Shown here piece by piece: positions 18,698-29,069 of a DNA stretch of 64,000 nucleotides. Under the pieces are notes generated by a model. That model searched no databases, was not told the DNA's origin, and saw only the letters and a list, made by a program, of their open reading frames with translations. This stretch comes from Allorhizobium ampelinum S4 (GTDB taxonomy: Bacteria; Pseudomonadota; Alphaproteobacteria; Rhizobiales; Rhizobiaceae). A program made the translations under genes and the position numbers. Numbering within the stretch: the first letter of the stretch is position 1; each line of letters begins with the position of its first letter. The stretch is taken from assembly GCF_000016285.1 (NCBI RefSeq), contig NC_011991.1, positions 62,001-126,000 on the forward strand, read 5' to 3'.

Positions 18698-19414
18698 TTA
18701 GAACTGATATTCAAAGCGGTCGATAGTTGCTTGGAAGCGGGTTTGTATTAAGCGCTTTGTTTCTGCATTGTAATAGTCTTGGTATCCACCTCTAACGGTA
18801 GAGTTAAGTCGTGGAAATTCAGAATACCCGGCCAACCCCGCGCGTTCGAATACATTTTGTAATGCTTGCTCTATATCTTCAAGTCGGCCTACAAAGTCGA
18901 CAATCTCTTGTCCATTCTCATCCGATAGCCAGCTTAGGATATCGCCTTCACACTCGTTTATGCGATTGCCCCCAAAATCAGACTTTAGGAAACCTTCGAA
19001 GCTTCCTAGATCCGCCACCTCATCCGCTTGTGCGCGCAGACTTGAAAATCTGCCGGCTTTTTGAAGCCACCAACGATAACTCGAAAGCATTAGGTCCCAC
19101 GGGTTCCGCACGACTGAAAAAGTGAAGATGGTCTGCCACAACGCAGGGCCGACGAGATCACGAATAACCGCCGCCTTAGAGTGTTTATGAAGCGCGGGTT
19201 CACAATAGCCCGCAAGAATTGTCGAAAGCTCTGGTTCCGGCTGCACCTTCTTCGCGTTGGCTAAGAATTGGTGCATTGACGTACCACCACATTTGGGGAT
19301 GTGCACGAACACCAGCTGCTGGGCAGGCTTGATAGGAAAGGCAGGTTTGAATTCTCCTTCTGCGACTTCCATAAAGCTATCCTTTCCAGCCCCTCGCAGC
19401 GGCTTATTCGACAA
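18698..19414 (-). CDS. Sulfotransferase family protein 2
   Basis: Start TTG 19414 has GAGG five bases upstream. This 238-residue protein has the clear 5'-phosphosulfate loop FVHIPKCGGTSMHQFL and the 3'-phosphate segment FSVVRNPWDLMLSSYRWW, typical of membrane-type or heparan-like bacterial sulfotransferases. It differs from the first sulfotransferase of this cluster, which shares only motifs with it, so the two probably have different acceptors. It starts eight bases after the GntR stop and is followed by the exporter gene. Two sulfotransferases plus a PAPS-making pair point to a product carrying more than one sulfate, or to sulfation of two different intermediates (inference). Confidence 0.85.
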   Translation of the reverse strand: MSNKPLRGAGKDSFMEVAEGEFKPAFPIKPAQQLVFVHIPKCGGTSMHQFLANAKKVQPEPELSTILAGYCEPALHKHSKAAVIRDLVGPALWQTIFTFSVVRNPWDLMLSSYRWWLQKAGRFSSLRAQADEVADLGSFEGFLKSDFGGNRINECEGDILSWLSDENGQEIVDFVGRLEDIEQALQNVFERAGLAGYSEFPRLNSTVRGGYQDYYNAETKRLIQTRFQATIDRFEYQF

Positions 19415-19421
19415 CTAAACC

Positions 19422-20090
19422 TCAGTTTCTGAAGCTCCGCACCAAGCCTTCGTTGCAAAGCGCGGGAACCGAGGTGACCTTGAAGTCCAATTCCGTTATC
19501 AGGCAATCAATTGCATCATCTGCGTTACTTCTTTTGATATGCCGGACCAAGTCCCGTAGGATGCCCAAGTACCGCCGTGACCGGGCTGGTTCTTCGGTGA
19601 ACAAACAGCGAATAAATCGGGTGCGTTCGTTTGTGTTTTGAAGAGTATCAACACAAGCTTGAGCCCTCGAAACGTCCACCCAATCCATGAAGAACTCTTC
19701 AATCAACGCGCAACTACTGGCCGAAAGATCTGAAAGTCGCTCTTCCCACACGGTTACAAAAGAACGGTGGTCAGAGAAGCGGCTTTGCTCCAGCAAATAC
19801 CGTAAAGAGTACCGCAGCAGTTGCGAACGCAATACATAAAGGCTGCATATCTCGGAAGGGTTTAAAGGCTTCATAAAAAAGCCTTTGTTGGGCATCACCG
19901 CAACCAAACCTTCGGCGCCTAACCTTATCAGCGCTTCGCGGACGGGAGTCGAGCTAACTTTGAATTCATCAGCCAAAGTCCACGGTTGAAGCTGCTGTGA
20001 CGGCGAAAACTCATACGACATCACCTTGTTCTTCAGCCGGTCATAGATCGCATAGCTGGTCGTGGAATCATTGCAGGTTTGGCGCGTCAC
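19422..20090 (-). CDS. GntR-family transcriptional regulator
   Basis: Start GTG 20090 is preceded by GAGGA. The 222-residue protein has an N-terminal winged helix with ADEFKVSSTPVREAL, the DNA-recognition signature of GntR proteins. A helical C-terminal effector domain of FCD type follows, although the usual metal-binding His pattern is not obvious. Such regulators repress or activate nearby operons in response to small acids. It is the first gene of the leftward operon that continues with the sulfotransferase and exporter, so it may control the cluster, including the divergent promoter at 33195-33527. Its operator is not identified. Confidence 0.88.
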   Translation of the reverse strand: MTRQTCNDSTTSYAIYDRLKNKVMSYEFSPSQQLQPWTLADEFKVSSTPVREALIRLGAEGLVAVMPNKGFFMKPLNPSEICSLYVLRSQLLRYSLRYLLEQSRFSDHRSFVTVWEERLSDLSASSCALIEEFFMDWVDVSRAQACVDTLQNTNERTRFIRCLFTEEPARSRRYLGILRDLVRHIKRSNADDAIDCLITELDFKVTSVPALCNEGLVRSFRN

Positions 20091-20403
20091 GTTGATATCC
20101 TCGCGGTAGAAAATCCGTGATAAGGCGGCTCATTGGAACAAAGCGGTTTCCCTTAGCGATTGCAATTTTTTTTTAACATCAGAGAAGGACTTTCTGACCG
20201 ACACACCCAATTTGGTATAGTAGCCGACGATAAATACTGGGCGTCCGAACCATTTATTAGCATGGCGGTCCACCCCCTATACAGGGAGAGACGATACCGC
20301 GATAAACTTTCTGGAAGGCAGCGGTTTATGGATGAGGGTTAGCGAAGCCTCATTGTTGTCGGTGCTTCCTCAGGCTGCCGGGGACGGGTCCGGCATTCTC
20401 CTA
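20091..20403. other. Upstream region of GntR operon, bordering IS630
   Basis: About 310 bp precede the GntR gene and end at the TA target site of the IS630 element. A T9 run lies at 20167-20175. A 60-codon rightward frame (20160-20342) has no recognisable features and is not called. The region presumably carries the promoter for the GntR-to-panD operon. Confidence 0.4.
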
Positions 20404-20903
20404 AAGCAGGTTGTGGTTTACCTGATTCAAATTCCCAAACCGGCTGATTATGCTTCCATTTGCCCATGGAAGGAGAACCGCCATGGCTAAGCATCCGATT
20501 GAGTTGCGTGTGCGTGTTGTTGCGTTTGTCGAGGAAGGAAATAGCCATCGGGAAGCCGCGCGACATTTCCGGGTTTCGCCGAGATTTGTGAACAATATGG
20601 TGATCCTGAAGCGTGCATCCGGTGCGCTGAGGCCGGCCCGGCAGGGTCATCTGGGCGGCGGCAAGCTGACGGGGCATGAAGACTGGGTTCGTGAACGGTT
20701 GCCGAGAACGGTTGCCGAGAACGGCGATCTGACGCTGGATGAATTGGGCGTCGAGCTGCATGGGCGCGGCGTCTCGGTCGATCGCTCGGCGATTTGCCGG
20801 CTGCTGCATCGGCTCGGAATCAGCCATAAAAAAAGCCTGCGGGCAAGCGAGCTGTCAATGCCGCGTGAATTTCCCCCGATTGTGCCGAAGTAGAATTCCC
20901 CAC

Positions 20904-21720
<817 letters not shown>

Positions 21721-21756
21721 CCGGCGTTGTTTGCGGCCCTCGAGGGTGCGCGGCGA

Positions 21757-22257
21757 TCAGCGAGCCCAGATGAGGCGGCTGTGACCCAACACCATCGAGA
21801 ACAACCGAACGATCCTTGGCGTCATTGGCTCGTCGGTGAAAACGACATGGAACTGGGCGAAATCGACTTGGGCCTGTTCGCCTGGCGGCGTCTCGAAGCG
21901 AACTTCGAAACCTGGATTTGCCGGAGGTCGCACGTCACGAAGAAAGTCCGTGACGGCGGTGTAACCACCGGCATAACCTCGATCCCGGAGTTCTCGGAGC
22001 AATCGACTACCAGTGAGGCCGGGATAGGTCTTCACCCGCTCCCGCAGATATGAAGCGAACGGATCGATAAACGTCGCGCGAGGCTTTCTCGGTCCATAAG
22101 CCGGGACCTCGAGGCCCCGCTCTATGTATTTGCGCACCGTCTTGCGATCGATGCCTGTTTCTCTGGAGATAGCTGACACTGTCAGCCCCTGCTGATGCAG
22201 ATCCAGGATCATGATCGTCTCCCTCAGCTTGATCACCAATGTCCCCCTTCCGGCCAT
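21757..22257 (-). pseudogene. istA: istA-like transposase gene, 3' part deleted
   Basis: The N-terminal third of an IS21 transposase is present, with the HTH QQGLTVSAISRETGIDRKTVRKYI and the first part of the integrase core (GEQAQVDFAQF, the first catalytic Asp). It stops after VLGHSRLIWAR, where the sequence jumps into the istB region. About 300 codons, including the rest of the DDE triad, are missing. The likely start is among ATG 22257, TTG 22239 or GTG 22236. Confidence 0.85.
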
Positions 22258-22281
22258 CGGAAGGAGTATCGGCAATGACGC

Positions 22282-22321
22282 GCCGCTGGTCTTCCGGGGC
22301 GCGCCCCGGAAGACCAGCGGC
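22282..22321. repeat. Perfect 40-bp palindrome
   Basis: This is an uninterrupted self-complementary stretch centred on GGCGCGCC, with arms reading CCGCTGGTCTTCCGG outward to inward. It lies near the right end of the IS21 remnant, upstream of istA. It would extrude as a hairpin; one arm may be an inverted duplication of the other. Confidence 0.93.
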
Positions 22322-22800
22322 CGCAGCACCTGGGGAAGATTCAAACGGCACATTGGGGAGTATTGCTCCGGTACTGACACGAGCAGTTGCGCCCGGAGAT
22401 CGCCCGCGCGTGACCTGTGGATCAACCTGCGCAAGCGGTTCTTAAACAACTCCTTGGCTCGACTGATCTTTATCGACGAGACATCAACCAATACCAAACT
22501 CACCAAACGCACCGGATGGTCGCCAAGGGGTCAGCGCTACCGAACGCACGCGCCGTTTGGCTTCTGGACGAGCCAGACCTTCATTGCCGGTCTGCGGTGT
22601 CACGGTCTGACAGCACCCTGATCGTCAATGCACCGATGAATGGCCGCATTTTCGAGACCTGGATCGAAACCCAGCTCGCGCCGACCTTGTCGCCCGGCGA
22701 TGTGGTGATCCGTAAGCGCCGTCTCCACCCCATTGGATTGGGTGTATTTTGAGGCTTGCTGCGTATGCGAGAACGTTTCCAGTTTTGTCTGGAGATTTGC

Positions 22801-23253
22801 ATGGCAGATGATGGATTTGTTGGTCGCTACAAAGTTGTCGAGCCGCGCCGCGGAAACCGGCGTTGGCCGGATGATGTGAAGGCACGGATCGTGGCGGAAA
22901 GCTTTGAGCCTGGTGTTCGTGTTGTGGATGTCGCGCGCCGTCACGGCGTTATAGCAAACCAGCTTTCTGATTGGCGGCGTCAAGTGCGCGACGGCATTCT
23001 GGCGCTGCCGTTTACAGCGGCAACGACGCTGTCGGAGCACGATGGTATCGAGCCGGCATTCGTGCCTCTGGCAATCGCTGCGGAGCCACCTGAGCCTGTC
23101 AATCGTTTGTCGCTTCCGAAGCTGGCCTCCGAAGGGCCGCAGGCGCAAGTTTTGACGTTGGAGATTGGCTCAGACGTTGTGATGCGGGTTCCTAATGATG
23201 TGCCCGTTGAACGGGTCGCCGCTCTGGTTCGCGCTGTGCGAGGAGCGTCATGA
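22801..23253 (+). CDS. tnpA: IS66 TnpA (OrfA)
   Basis: Start ATG 22801 has GGAG eight bases upstream. The 150-residue protein has an HTH of the IS66 OrfA type (RRWPDDVKARIVAES, VVDVARRHGV, NQLSDWRRQ) and the usual C-terminal segment ending PNDVPVERVAALVRAVRG. It is an accessory transposition protein. The stop overlaps an ATG that would have been the tnpB start before a 19-bp duplication separated the two genes. Confidence 0.9.
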   Translation: MADDGFVGRYKVVEPRRGNRRWPDDVKARIVAESFEPGVRVVDVARRHGVIANQLSDWRRQVRDGILALPFTAATTLSEHDGIEPAFVPLAIAAEPPEPVNRLSLPKLASEGPQAQVLTLEIGSDVVMRVPNDVPVERVAALVRAVRGAS

Positions 23254-23285
23254 TCGTCGCGGGCCGTCATGATCGTCGCGGGCCA
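23248..23285 (+). repeat. 19-bp direct tandem duplication at the tnpA-tnpB junction
   Basis: GTCATGATCGTCGCGGGCC occurs twice in tandem (23248-23266 and 23267-23285). Because 19 is not a multiple of three, the first copy's ATG is out of frame with tnpB and the second copy's ATG (23269) is used. Confidence 0.93.
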
Positions 23286-23622
23286 ACGACTGCCGATCCT
23301 GATCGCAACGCGTCCGGTTGACTTCCGCTGTGGTCATCAGGCCTTGGCTCTAATGGTGCAGACCGAATTGAAGCTCGATCCGCATTCTGGGGTGACGGTG
23401 ATCTTTCGCTCAAAACGCGGGGACCGCCTAAAAATCCTGGTGTGGGATGGCACCGGAATGGTGCTCATCTACAAAATTCTTGAACATGGAAACTTTGCTT
23501 GGCCCAAGGTTCAGGATGGGACGATGCGTCTTTCCAGGGGTCAATACGAGGCTTTGTTCGAGGGTCTTGACTGGCGGCGGGTCATGGCGCAACGGGTGAC
23601 GGCGCCGTCGGCGGCAGGGTGA
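23269..23622 (+). CDS. tnpB: IS66 TnpB (OrfB)
   Basis: This 117-residue protein has the IS66 OrfB landmarks: an N-terminal PVDFRCGHQAL segment, VFRSKRGDRLKIL-WDG, and a C-terminal GLDWRR. It is required with TnpA and TnpC for transposition; the biochemical role is unclear. In most IS66 elements tnpB overlaps the tnpA stop. Here the start is displaced 19 bases by a duplication, which may weaken coupling. Confidence 0.92.
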   Translation: MIVAGQRLPILIATRPVDFRCGHQALALMVQTELKLDPHSGVTVIFRSKRGDRLKILVWDGTGMVLIYKILEHGNFAWPKVQDGTMRLSRGQYEALFEGLDWRRVMAQRVTAPSAAG

Positions 23623-23685
23623 ATATCCGGCCGCCTTTGCATTGTTTAATTTAGATTTTTTTATGCTGCTTTGCTATAAAGTCGC

Positions 23686-25305
23686 ATGTCATCGGCTCTT
23701 GATCTCAGCCTGTTTCCGGACCTTCCGCCAGAGGTGGTGAAGGCGTTTGCGGCGATGCAGTTCGAGCTGTCGGTCGAGCGTGCTGCACGTCAGCATGAGC
23801 AGGCTGTGGTGGCCGAAAAGGACGCGTTCATCTCCGAGTTGAAGGAGCTGATCGAGAAGCTTGAGGGGCAGGTTCACGACTACAGGCGCACGAAGTTCGG
23901 GCCGAAATCGGAAAAGCTTGATCCGGCGCAGATGGAACTGGCGCTGGAAGACCTTGAAACGGCGATCGCCGAAACACAGGCGCGGATCGCCGCCGTCGAG
24001 GAAAAGATCGAAGCCAGCGCATCCGATCCGGGCAAGGCGGTTCCTCGCAAGGAGCGCAAGGCCCGTGCACTGCCCGAACACCTGCCGCGGGTCGAGCGCG
24101 TGATCGAGCCCGAGAGCATCGTTTGCCCCTGCGGTTGCGGCAACATGGTTCGGATTGGCGAGGATCGGACGGAACGGCTCGACCGGGTCCCGGCACGCTA
24201 CGAGGTGATCGTCACGATCCGCCCGAAATACGCATGCCCCAAGGGTCGAACGGGCGTTGTCCAGGCCAAAGCGCCGGCACATCTGCTGGAAGGGAGCTGG
24301 CCGACCGAAGCCCTTCTGGCTGAGATTGCCGTCTCCAAGCATTCCGAACATATGCCGCTTAACCGGCAGGCTGAGGTCATGGCGCGACACGGGGTGCCGA
24401 TAGACCGCACGGTGCTGGCCGACTGGATGGGCCGCACGGGCAGCGAAATCGCACCGGTGGTCGACCATATGGCCAAACGGCTACTATGGGAAAGCACGCG
24501 CCTCTATGTCGACGAGACGACCGCCCCGGTGCTGGATCCTGGGCGAGGCAAGACAAAGACCGGCTATCTCTGGGCCGTGCTGCGCGACGACCGCGGCTGG
24601 AATGGTTCTGCTCCGTCAGGCGTGGTGTTCCATTATCGGCCCGGGCGTAGAGGAGAATATGCCGCTGAGATCCTCGACGGGTTCAACGGGACAATCCAGG
24701 TGGATGCCTACGGCGGCTATTCGCACCTCGCCACGTCGGATCGTAACGGTGGCGAACCCTTGAAGCTGGCTTTCTGTTGGGCACATGGGCGTAGAAAGCT
24801 GATCAAGGCCGCGCCTAAGAGCGGATCACCCATCGTCGACGAGGCGCTCATTCGCATCGCCGCGCTATACAAGATCGAAGACAGTATCCGAGGTTCAGAT
24901 CCCGAACATCGCCGGGCAGTTCGACAGGACCTGTCCCTCCCGCTGGTGGACGAGTTCTTCACCTGGCTGGCAGCCCAGGCCGCGCGCGTCTCACGCAAGT
25001 CTGACCTCGGAAAAGCCCTGGCCTATATGCTGACGCGACAGGATGGCTTCCGGCTGTTCCTGGACGATGGCCATGTCGATATCGACTCCAACCTGGTGGA
25101 AAACGCGATCCGCCGCCCGGCCATGAACCGCCGCAATGCGCTCTTTGCGGGGCACGATGAAGGGGGGCGCAATTGGGCTCGGTTTGCCAGTCTCATCGGC
25201 ACTTGCAAAATGAACGGCGTTGAACCTTACACCTATCTGTGCGACCTCTTCACCCGCCTCGCAAACGGCCACCTCGTCAAAGACATCGATGCCCTGATGC
25301 CCTGA
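23686..25305 (+). CDS. tnpC: IS66 TnpC transposase
   Basis: This is a 539-residue DDE transposase. An N-terminal coiled-coil (about 40-80) is followed by the conserved YRRTKFGPKSEKL segment and a zinc-finger-like VCPCGCG with a later YACP. The catalytic core has LYVDETTAPVLDPGRGKTKTGYLW (quoted here in part), QVDAYGGY and the final DSNLVENAIRP-type segment, here NLVENAIRRPAMNRRNALFAG. All features of an intact IS66 transposase are present, with no frameshift. The start at ATG 23686 lacks a strong ribosome site, as is usual for this gene. Confidence 0.93.
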   Translation: MSSALDLSLFPDLPPEVVKAFAAMQFELSVERAARQHEQAVVAEKDAFISELKELIEKLEGQVHDYRRTKFGPKSEKLDPAQMELALEDLETAIAETQARIAAVEEKIEASASDPGKAVPRKERKARALPEHLPRVERVIEPESIVCPCGCGNMVRIGEDRTERLDRVPARYEVIVTIRPKYACPKGRTGVVQAKAPAHLLEGSWPTEALLAEIAVSKHSEHMPLNRQAEVMARHGVPIDRTVLADWMGRTGSEIAPVVDHMAKRLLWESTRLYVDETTAPVLDPGRGKTKTGYLWAVLRDDRGWNGSAPSGVVFHYRPGRRGEYAAEILDGFNGTIQVDAYGGYSHLATSDRNGGEPLKLAFCWAHGRRKLIKAAPKSGSPIVDEALIRIAALYKIEDSIRGSDPEHRRAVRQDLSLPLVDEFFTWLAAQAARVSRKSDLGKALAYMLTRQDGFRLFLDDGHVDIDSNLVENAIRRPAMNRRNALFAGHDEGGRNWARFASLIGTCKMNGVEPYTYLCDLFTRLANGHLVKDIDALMP

Positions 25306-25688
25306 TGCCCTGATGCCTTGGGCCTATGCCGCCCGCATCAAGGCCTCACAATGAGCTCGTCAGATACTCGTCGGTGAGCTCACACCGGCCCCAAGGCAAA
25401 ACTATCAAGCCGCTGCAACTGAAAAATCAATGGGGCGCAGACGCCGCATACGGTGATCCGCGACAACGTCGCCTTTCAAAAAAGTCCGCGAGCGGAAGAA
25501 TTGGTCAAGGCGCGTGGTGCGTGGCTGCTGTTCCTGCCGCCTTATTCCCCGGACCTCAATCCATTGAGATGGCCTTCTCAAAGCTCAAGACGCTGCTGCG
25601 CAAACAGCCGCAAGAACCTTCGAAACCATAACTCAAGCTCTTGGTGACATCTGCGACCTTTTCCCGATCACAGAATGCCGGAATTTCT

Positions 25689-27086
25689 TCAAAGCTGCAG
25701 GCTATGAGGGGGAATAGATGCAACCTGCTTTAGAAGGTCCTCGTGGCGATGACATTGCTTCGCCCCGGTAGTTACTAAGCGAGTTAACGTTCTCATCGGA
25801 ATGTCTTCCGCATCATAACCAGCGAAAGCTTCGTTTAGTGTCCTGACGCGATCTCGGAAAGAACTATTGAGAATGAGGTTATCGACAGCTGCCTTAATGG
25901 ATTTCTCGGTACATGTGCGAAATGAATGTGCTGTCCCCAGTCGATGATAGACCACACGGCTCGCACATCCGGGTTGATCAGCGCGTCGAGGAAAAACGAC
26001 CATTGGAACGCACTTGGAAATTGCCTCCTTTATTGAGGTTCCGCCTCCATGTGTGATCAAGATTGAAGCGTCCGTTAATACCTGCCGTTGCGATGCCCAT
26101 CCTAGGATGACAATGTTTCCGTAGCCCTCGAATTCGGATGCCAATTTGGTGGCTTCCTCTCTCGACCCTGTCGCAACTAAAAGGCGATATCCGCCTTTCA
26201 CCCCGACCCCTCGAATAACCTTGCGGTAAAAGTCGATCATCCTGTGGGTTTCCCCTCGCCGCACGGTACCTAGGCTGCAATACACAAGCGGTCCCGTGCC
26301 TTCTGGATATTTTAGCGGCACGTCGGCTTCATCGTCATCGTGAGCGACGCATGGGCCTATAAAGTAGGCGTCAGGTACGGAGTTTACTCGCGGAAAGTCG
26401 AATTCCTTGGCTTGGAGCACAATCTCGGGCATGCTCCAAAATGCCTTGTCAAACCTGACCGGCCGAGATTTCCACATCGTTGAGAGCGGGAAATTCGCTA
26501 TCGCTGATGTGACGTTGATATTTGATCTCGAAGAGACACCGATCGCCAACTCCTCGAATTTATCCCTGAGGCAATCGCCACTGAACTTTAGTTTCTGAAG
26601 CCACCAAAGTGCTAGGATGGCCGCGCGGCTGGTCCGCGTGGTCTTGGGGCAATAGCGAAATGTGTACGGAGGTACTTGTGGGTCCTGCGTCAACAGCGGC
26701 TTTGTACTCACTGATGCGCAGTTGGCGTTCACTTCCCAAAAAAACGGAAACAAGTGCAGTAGGAACGGATCGAAGAGCACCAGGTCCGGGCGGAACCTGT
26801 CGACTAGGCTGCGAACGATTCCTCTTATCTCCAAGAAATGATCTACGCGTCTCGATCTATTGGAGTTGCGCCTTCGAAGCTCGCCCCAACTCATGACGAT
26901 GTTTCTTGAAAGAATAAAGCGATCTTCGGCCAAAACAGGCACGCCTTTGTTTCTCACTTTTTCTATAGCTGCGGCGCTTGAAACGAATAGCACCTGATGA
27001 CCCGCTTCATGTGCCCTTTGAGCAAGGCCAACCGTCGCAAACAGATGGCCGGCAAAATCATCAATGAGAAAAAGAAATCTTGCCAT
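25689..27086 (-). CDS. GT1-type glycosyltransferase, C-terminus altered by IS630
   Basis: This 465-residue UDP-glycosyltransferase-like protein (MGT/GT28 type) opens FLFLIDDFAGHLFATVGLA. Its C-terminal sugar-nucleotide domain has YCSLGTVRRGE, ILGWASQRQVL and ITHGGGTSIKEAI with a Pro-rich donor loop. It would glycosylate the peptide or a precursor, or inactivate it for self-protection as macrolide glycosyltransferases do. It is the last gene of the leftward arm that begins at leuC. The right end of the IS630 element (TA at 25731) lies inside its reading frame, so its last roughly 14 codons and stop come from the IS. The catalytic region is untouched, so activity may survive. Confidence 0.85.
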   Translation of the reverse strand: MARFLFLIDDFAGHLFATVGLAQRAHEAGHQVLFVSSAAAIEKVRNKGVPVLAEDRFILSRNIVMSWGELRRRNSNRSRRVDHFLEIRGIVRSLVDRFRPDLVLFDPFLLHLFPFFWEVNANCASVSTKPLLTQDPQVPPYTFRYCPKTTRTSRAAILALWWLQKLKFSGDCLRDKFEELAIGVSSRSNINVTSAIANFPLSTMWKSRPVRFDKAFWSMPEIVLQAKEFDFPRVNSVPDAYFIGPCVAHDDDEADVPLKYPEGTGPLVYCSLGTVRRGETHRMIDFYRKVIRGVGVKGGYRLLVATGSREEATKLASEFEGYGNIVILGWASQRQVLTDASILITHGGGTSIKEAISKCVPMVVFPRRADQPGCASRVVYHRLGTAHSFRTCTEKSIKAAVDNLILNSSFRDRVRTLNEAFAGYDAEDIPMRTLTRLVTTGAKQCHRHEDLLKQVASIPPHSLQL

Positions 27087-27158
27087 TTGAACTCTGTATA
27101 TCCTTTTCGCAGGCCACTTTTGCGGAGGTGTAGCGGGCTGCCGTTTCGCGTTCGCGTG

Positions 27159-29069
27159 TCAGGACGTGCTTTTGGCTGACGATAAGTCTGTTATGTAGCG
27201 GTGGGCGACAAGCCACCGTTCAATTCCCACAGCGGCTTCTTCGGGCGTTAGCGCTAAAGTTGTGATGGTAAGATCAGGTGACTCCGGATTTTCGTACGGC
27301 GAATCTATGCCTGTGAAGTTAGGTATTTCGCCAGTCAGGGCTCGAATATACAGACCTTTCGGATCCCGACGGACGCATTCTTCGAGCGGCGTATCTACAA
27401 ATATCTCCACAAATGTTTCCGGTCCGATCTTATCCTTTGCGGCTTGCCTTTCAGCATGAAAGGGCGAAATCACCGAAACGATCACGATCAAGCCTGCATC
27501 TGCCATGAGGCGGGCTACCTCGGTCACTCGTCTTATATTTTCAACTCGATCCGCCGCCTTGAATCCTAGATCGTAGTTGAGACCGTGCCTGAGGTTATCC
27601 CCATCCAAGAGATAGGAGTGCTGACCTCGCGCATGAAGCCTCTTCTCTAGGAGGTTTGCTATGGTAGACTTACCAGCGCCGGACAGGCCGGTGAACCAAA
27701 GCACGACCGGCTTTTGGTTTTTGATGAGGCTGCGGGCTTCTCGGTCAACTTCTTGAACCTGCCAGGTTATGTTGCCTGCGCGCCTGAGGGAATGCATGAT
27801 CATTCCAGCACCGGCGGTTTCATTTGTCATGCGATCTATTATGATAAAGGAGCCGGTTTCACGATTTTTCTTATATTCATCGAAGCAGATTGGTTGCTGC
27901 ATGCGGAGGTTACACATGCCAATTTCGTTCTGACGCAACTCCGAAGCGGCCTCCTCGCGACCGCTATCAATGTTTACGCGGCTCTTTAAGCTTGTGACGG
28001 TTACAGCCACCTGGTCAATCTGGGTTCGTAATAAATACGACCGTCCTGGAAGTAACGCTTTTTCATGAAACCAGATAATCATTGCACAAAGTTGATCCGT
28101 CGCATGTGGCGGGGTATCCAATTGTGTCAGAATGTTCCCTCGTGCGAGTTCAATGTCATCCGCGAGGGAAATAGTGGCGCTCTGACCGCTGGTCACTTGC
28201 CCGGTGGGGCATCCGGCTACCGTGATCCGGCTGATCACTGTGAGCTTTCCTGATCGCGCCTCGCGCACGGGATCACCAACCGCTGCAGCTCCTGCTGCGA
28301 CTTTGCCGCAAAAGCCGCGGAAATCCCCGCTTTTGATCACGTACTGAACCGGGAAACGAAAGTGTTTATTGCAACCTTGTGAGGGAACCTCGACGTTGTC
28401 CAACAAATCGATCAACGTCGCACCTTTAAACCAAGGCATCCTCTCTGAACGGGTTGTTACGTTGTCGCCGTCAGTCGCCACAACCGGAATTGCGCTAAAA
28501 TTTTGGATTCCTAGACCTTCGGAAAATACCTTAAAGGATCGTGAGGTTCGTTCAAAAATACCGTGATCGTAGTTCACCAAATCCATCTTGTTTACTGCGA
28601 GGATGAAGTTTTGGATCCCTAGAAAGGAAGCAATAGTAGTGTGCCGCCTAGTCTGCTCTAGCAGGCCCTTTCTCGCGTCGATCAAGATTATGGCCAAGTC
28701 CGTCACAGAGGCTGCTGTGGCCATATTCCGGGTAAATTGTGCATGTCCCGGAGTATCAGCTAGGATAAAACGTCGCGATGCGGTGGAGAAGTAGCGATAA
28801 GCCACGTCGATTGTTATGCCCTGCTCCCTCTCAGCGGCCAACCCGTCCAGCAAGACGCTAAAGTCGATTGGCAAAGTAGTAATCTGGCCATTTGTACAGC
28901 GCAATGACTCAAGCTGGTCGTCGTACAGCGCGTTGCAGTCGTAAAGGAGGCGACCTAACAACGTTGACTTGCCATCATCCACTGAGCCGCAGGTCATGAA
29001 TCTCAGCAAGGACTTTTGGACTTGTTGAGCGTGAGACCTTTCCAGCCGAGTGCGGATTTCTTGCCGCAT
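27159..29069 (-). CDS. cysNC: CysN/CysC fusion (NodQ-like): sulfate adenylyltransferase GTPase plus APS kinase
   Basis: This is a 636-residue bifunctional protein. The N-terminal part is an EF-Tu-like GTPase with G1 GSVDDGKSTLLG (about 28), DTPGHAQF and NKMDLV. After about residue 450 comes an APS kinase with Walker A GLSGAGKST and ISPFHAERQAAK. With CysD it makes APS, then phosphorylates it to PAPS. The fusion matches rhizobial NodQ and CysNC. The start ATG overlaps the cysD stop (TGATG). In nodulation loci the pair supplies PAPS to NodH; here two other sulfotransferases in the same cluster are the likely users (inference). Confidence 0.95.
   Translation of the reverse strand: MRQEIRTRLERSHAQQVQKSLLRFMTCGSVDDGKSTLLGRLLYDCNALYDDQLESLRCTNGQITTLPIDFSVLLDGLAAEREQGITIDVAYRYFSTASRRFILADTPGHAQFTRNMATAASVTDLAIILIDARKGLLEQTRRHTTIASFLGIQNFILAVNKMDLVNYDHGIFERTSRSFKVFSEGLGIQNFSAIPVVATDGDNVTTRSERMPWFKGATLIDLLDNVEVPSQGCNKHFRFPVQYVIKSGDFRGFCGKVAAGAAAVGDPVREARSGKLTVISRITVAGCPTGQVTSGQSATISLADDIELARGNILTQLDTPPHATDQLCAMIIWFHEKALLPGRSYLLRTQIDQVAVTVTSLKSRVNIDSGREEAASELRQNEIGMCNLRMQQPICFDEYKKNRETGSFIIIDRMTNETAGAGMIMHSLRRAGNITWQVQEVDREARSLIKNQKPVVLWFTGLSGAGKSTIANLLEKRLHARGQHSYLLDGDNLRHGLNYDLGFKAADRVENIRRVTEVARLMADAGLIVIVSVISPFHAERQAAKDKIGPETFVEIFVDTPLEECVRRDPKGLYIRALTGEIPNFTGIDSPYENPESPDLTITTLALTPEEAAVGIERWLVAHRYITDLSSAKSTS

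Larger units (their letters stand above)
22712..25451 (+). mobile_element. IS66-family element, apparently complete
   Basis: Imperfect 20-bp terminal repeats start GTAAGCGCCGTCTCC at 22712 and, inverted at the right end, GTATGCGGCGTCTGC, with four mismatches. An 8-bp target duplication GGTGATCC flanks it at 22704-22711 and 25452-25459. It carries the three genes tnpA, tnpB and tnpC. It is inserted in the IS630 transposase gene. The size of 2740 bp suits IS66. Confidence 0.95.

Noticed and set aside
12455..19414. Monobactam (sulfazecin-like) pathway suggested by sulfotransferase plus NRPS
   Set aside because: The A-domain codes and lack of the cyclising terminal domain of that pathway do not fit; sulfation alone is weak evidence.
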